Assembly (NCBI GenBank): GCA_917880885.1
Contig: OU862908.1
Location: forward strand, 9,212,501 to 9,276,500
Reading direction: 5' to 3'
DNA length: 64,000 nt
DNA from: Limnephilus marmoratus
Taxonomy: Eukaryota; Arthropoda; Insecta; Trichoptera; Limnephilidae
The notes beneath the pieces are model-generated. The model made no database searches and was not told the origin of the DNA. It worked only from the letters and a program-made list of their open reading frames with translations. Below are positions 24,101 to 30,100 of this stretch, in pieces (within the stretch, counting starts at the first letter, position 1; each line of letters starts with the position of its first letter). The position numbers and the translations under genes were made by a program.

Positions 24101-27100
24101 CATTTTCAGAGCTATTGAAATGTTTTTGTATCTTTAGGCACAAACATCATCAATATTATTTAAGTCAACATTTTCTTTTGATAATTTTTTGCACTCTTGT
24201 GGTCATCATCAATTCCTTCTCCTGCATCAGTGATTTTGAGCAATGGCAACAGCAATTTGCCTCTATTTAGCTAGAAAAAAATATAATATTAGCATATTTT
24301 AACAAATATTACTAAAAATATCGGCAATAAAATTAAATTCAAATATTATCAACTGTAAATCATTATTTTAGATGTATCATTTTCAAAAACACACTAATGG
24401 CACATAACAAAAGTTAATCAAATTTTGCAATACTCTACCAAAATAACAGTTTATTAACCATTAAAATGGTTATAACTGATAGGCAATAAGTAATTACGTG
24501 AAGACTCTTGTGACTTTTCCTAAATATTGCGATTTAAATGTTATTTAACTTACCTTCACTCCTGATAGTCACTTTTACACACGTAAGAAGATTTTAACTT
24601 AGTTTAACCAATTAAGGCATCTGTTATTGTTATTGAAAGAGTTATTGTTATTTTGAAAAGTTGTCATTATTGTTAAAAAGTATATTGTTATTGTAAATAT
24701 TGTTAAAAATTGCAAAATAGTAAGAGACACAACAACTGTATACTGTAAAATATACATTTTTCTTAATTCGCTATGCATTTATTATAAAAAGCTTAAACTT
24801 GAAATTTTCAATAAAATGAAGAATATTCACAATCATCTTGGTACGAAGTTGAAAAATTAAAAACTGTTTAGGGTTAACGCCTAACACTATAAATTTATCC
24901 TTAAGAGCTTGTTAATATTCATGAAATAAAAACTATTAAGAAACATTGTTTCATTGAAAATGAGGACAAACTAATGACGGATCCCATACATAACCTCTTT
25001 TTTTTCAAATTAGAATGGGTTAGAAAGGCAAATAAAAATGGCCAAAGAGGTTTGCTGTAAGCGGGAAATTTTTCTGTAATAATATATAGAGCACTATACA
25101 GTACTGTGCGAATTAATGTGAACACGTGATAATTAGCACAATTACACTTGTTCTTGCAGTTGTATGTAGCATATGGTAATAGTGGCCATTTTGTGTTCGT
25201 GTACTATCATTCAGTGAGTTACGAGACACACCAAACTACAGATGCGTTAAATTTTGTAATTTTTTATAATTACAGTTTTTTTGCAGAGGTAAACCTAACT
25301 AAAGCTTTTTGTTTCTTATTTTTAAAGATGGATATTCCTCTTTAAAAACGCACAAAGATTGTTAATATTTCAAAGACAAAAAATTACCAGCCAGGTAACT
25401 TTCCGGATCTTAATCCAATTGAAAATCGGTGGGCTATAGTTAACTCGTTGAATGCCGTTCGTGCACCGGTGTGTTTGAGATTTTACACGCGATTTTGACC
25501 CTTATGTATAAAGAAAGTGTATGAAGAACACGGTCAGAATCGCTTGCTCTATTATCGCCCTTTACCATAGAGAAAACCGCAATGCGCCTGGTCACTCCAA
25601 ATAATTTATATTAATAATTTACCGGAGCGCGGGAATGTGCGCAGTTCTTGCGCATGCGCGGGAAAAATTCCTTCATCTACGATTTTGACCCTTCTATGTA
25701 CAAAATTTGTGAAGGACAGTGTCAAGAATCGCTGGACACGAAATGTCATTGGGTGTCATGGATGCCGCTTTTTGCGAACGCTAATTGGTGGTGCTTTTTG
25801 CTGGCCTACCCTGGCAAACAACAGGTTAAAGCAAGGCAAGTACAACAAAAACAAAGCTGATTGAGGCAGTAATTTAGAGACACGCAAATATCAGAAAATT
25901 GTTGATTCTATGCCAAACCATGTACAAGAAGTTATAAAAGTTAAGGCAGGACACACTTCCTATTAAAAAAAAATTAATTGTAATTGTTTCTCTATTTTTT
26001 TCTTCAATAAAGAATATTTATTATTTTTTCTAATTCAACACTTGTGTTCACATTAATTCGCACAGTACTGTATATTATTAAGAAAACCTCCCCATCATGT
26101 TTTCGAATGTGACTTACGTCATTCTAAAAATTGTGGTCTGTAATTTGGTAGATTTAATAAACTCATGATCGCTTGTTACTTCTAAAGTTGTAAACAAACT
26201 TACGGTTGTTACCTTTAGTTGTAAACGAGCTTATGGCTGTTATTTTTAACCATTAACATTAAAAGAGATAGACATGCTGTAATGCAAAATCTGGGTATCA
26301 TTTCGACAAGCCGGAGGCAAACCATGTGACTATCTTTTTGGCACCAGAAGGGTATGAGAATGCCTTGAATAAACTACGACATGAGTCGACATCATTGACC
26401 GTCGAAGAGCGCACATTGAAATAACTAAATCCTGCGCACAAAAGTAAGGTAACGGTTTGCAGCGCAGTCCATTGTGGGAATTTCTGACCGTCAGACGATC
26501 ACTCATCTTTCATGTGTTCGTTTACTGTGGATGAGTAAATTATAAAAGGGTCAAACTAAATACTCTAACAAAATATTCGATTTTGAAAATAAACCGAAAT
26601 TTTGTTCACCCTTACTTAATTTGGGATTTGCAGATAAGGTTTTACACAATCAGCAAGGACTACTTATTAGTAAGCAGATTTTATTTTCGAAGACTAGATA
26701 GTGATAGTTCAATGCGAGTTGCCAGTATACTGCCAGATTCATTTATTGACAATCACTGGAAGGGAGACGGTCATGCCACCTTCCCGCGCCATGCAACTTG
26801 GTTTGTTCCCTTACGGGCAGGTCTATTAGTTTCTTATATCTATGCTTTTAATGCTGTAAATAAGCTCAGGTTATTACTTTATATGTTGTAAACGTGCTTA
26901 ATATGTTTGTTACTTTTAAAGTTGGAAGGATGTTTACTTTTAATGTTGTAAACATGCTTATGGTTGTTATTTTTAAAGTTGAAAGGATGTTTACTTTTAA
27001 TGTTGTAAACATCCTTACTTTTAATGTAGTAAACATGCTTATAGTTGTTACTTTTAAAATTGGAAGGATGTCTACTTTTAATGTTGTAAACATGCTTATG

Positions 27101-30100
27101 GTTGTTATGTTTAAAGTTGTAAACGTGCTTATGGTTGTTAGTAAGGTTTAACAAACTCACTTCCGTCGCTGACGTAATCCTTGAATGCGGCCACGCTGGC
27201 CTCATCCTCCACGATGATGCACATCAACTTGCCGATGGGGATGCCCTTAGTCCCGGCCGGGATCAGGATCTTGGCCAGATATCCTTCTGAGGGGGTCTCA
27301 AAGCCCATAGTGGCCTTGTCAGTCTCAATTTCACACAGGAGGTCACCTAAAATAATAATCAAATATTTAAAACCGTAATTTAAAAATATTGTATATATGT
27401 ATATTGGTAAAAAAACTGATTATCTTACAAAATTACATATTAAGGACGGGTTGTTTCACAGAATTTGAACAATTCATCAAATTTCAAATTTAAACTAAAA
27501 AGTCAAAGTTAAAATTCAAGTTCTGTGAAAGTTCTTAATATCTCTACATATTATAAACTAAACTCTCCTGCCGTGTCAGTCTGTCTGTCTGTTCGCGATA
27601 AACTCAAAAACTACTGAAAGGATTTTCCGGTTTTCAACAATAGAGAGTGATTTATGAGAAAGGTTTAGGTATATAATTTGTCAAGTTTTGTGTAAATTGG
27701 TTGAAATATGTTTTGTGTAAGTCAAATGTTTTGTGTAAATTGGTTGAAATATATAGTATATAAAGGAAAATGCCTGTATGAGCGGGCTGGCAAGCGGGTT
27801 GTGTGGATTTGATTTGTACGCAAATTAACAGATGGCGGTGGTTATAAAGGTTGGGTAACCATCCAGTAGATAGCGTTGTGTTTCGTTAGCCACAGCAATG
27901 CGTGGCCGGGTCAGCTAGTGTATTATAAATATTAATTTCTACCCAGCTTTGCCAGAGTTTCAAAAGTCTCTTTTCTGATAGATTAATTAATAAACATGGT
28001 AAAAAATCTTGTCTTAATTTTTTGACAGTTAAACGGATAGCGCTTCAAAGCTTCATAGTTGATCATAAAAATGATATTGCAAACTCAAAATAGGACGCAT
28101 TGGGCAAGAAATTCTTGATACCTTGAACTTAGTGACACCGGCACAATTTTTTTGGGGGGCCACACTACCATCAACGTCACTCGTGTGAGCCTGTTCAGTC
28201 AGTGCGATTGTGACTGCCCATCTGATCACCCGTCGTCATCGTGTCTTATTTTATAAAAGAGCAATTCAAAATTACGGGTTTCCGGTTTCAAAATTAATAA
28301 ATGCGAAATAAACCACATATATACCAGCTCGACCAAAAAGTTTTAGAATCACCTGATTGGAATTATTTTGTTGTTGTTAAGTTACCACATCTGTCATTAA
28401 CACTTCCCTCCAAATTTCAGCGTCGTAGCTCGACATTTGCAAAAGTTACGCTGTACTAAGTACATCGACCTTTGTGCGTGTTTTCGATTTTTACAACTAG
28501 TGGATTTTTCACCACGATAACGCACCGTCGCACATTGTGATCCTTATCCATCAGTTGTTGACCAAAAACAACACAAAAACTATCCAGCAGACTTTGAATT
28601 CATCCGATTTTAAAAATGCGTTACGGCACCTGAGAGGACGTCATGAAAAAATCGAAAACGGCTCTGGTAGACATACCGAAAATTGAGTACCAGCGGTGTT
28701 TCGAGGATTGGATCAAGCGCTGGCGTAAGTGAGTTGCACTTGAGGGGGAGTACGTAGGGAACCATATCGATTTTGATGAATAAACTTGTATTTTCGATTA
28801 ATGAATCAAGTCCTAAAACTTTTTGATCAAGGTATTATATTATATTCACATTAGAGTTACCAAAGCTATTCATTCTACATTTATTTTCCACCAAAATTTT
28901 ATTTAATTTGGTGAATTAATTGTTTGGCAAGGAGCCCAGCATTGTTGCATATTTAGATTTTTGTACAAAAACAAGCGACAAAAAGAGCTTCACTTAAAAT
29001 TTATTATTATTTTGTATTTCCACGTAGACCTTTCTAAATTCGGATTTAATCACTAAGCCTAGAAAGGTCCAGAAGTCTGTCCCAAATAACTAATCAACAA
29101 GCATTTATTTTATCACCAACCCAGAAAAGAAGCAGTTTTTAAAAATAGACCGTGTGCCCCCTTTGAAAATGTTTCAGCTGTTAGAATACAACTAGAATTA
29201 TGTTGGATTCTGATCGCAATAACTAAATCAATAATAAGCAAAACAACATCAGAATGCAAATAATTATTAATCTCGAATACTGGTTGATTCTGAATCGGCG
29301 ATTTCACCCTTTCTTTATCTGAATACCTCAAGAGTCCCAACTGCTTCCAACATTCTGGAGTCAGAGGGACTACTATGGTATCCGCAATTAGGGTAGGTTG
29401 CGAAACTAAAGTGAGTGGGAATGGGAAGAATATGAGGAAGAAAAATGTAGGGAAGTACATCTGGTCAGATCTGGTCACCAAAGACGACTATAAAGTCATA
29501 TCAAGTAATTCGAATTTGAATGGTGGTCTTTTTCCAGGGCGATACTAAGAGTTTCTACCGCTCTTCCCGTATAACATTTGGAACAAATTAAGAGGGCAAC
29601 AAATTTTATGGTAATGCCAACATTCAGGTCATGTTTAATTCGTTAATATTGAGAATTCCCATTTACAAATTAAAATTAAGATGTTAAAGCATAACGCTTC
29701 CATTATGATTCCAATATGAATCTAAAAACAGATAGAAAAGCAAAAACATTGGGTGTGACTGAGAATCGAACTTATGACCGTTATACACGACATCTTTTTT
29801 CAGCCTAATTCCAATTAGACACAAAAGTCAACATTTTTCGCTCTATCGCTATTTTCGTCTCTATTTTCATATCTACCGTTTCAGTTGTCATCACTGTAAA
29901 CAATACTTGAACCATGCTATTTGCTGTAATGCCAACTGAAATCGTAGATATGAAAATAGAGATGAAAATAGTGATCGAGTAAAGTGAAAAATGTTGACTT
30001 TGATCTCTAATTGGAATCAGGCTGAAAAAAGATGTTGTGTATTGTAAGCATTAGAACCTTCCGCTCGCCATGCTGCTGTGAATGCTGTCATTTTCATTAA

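Noticed and set aside
26866..27205. ORFs with repeated MFTTLKV / NILSTLK
   Set aside because: Translations of a tandem array beside DLAT exon 3.
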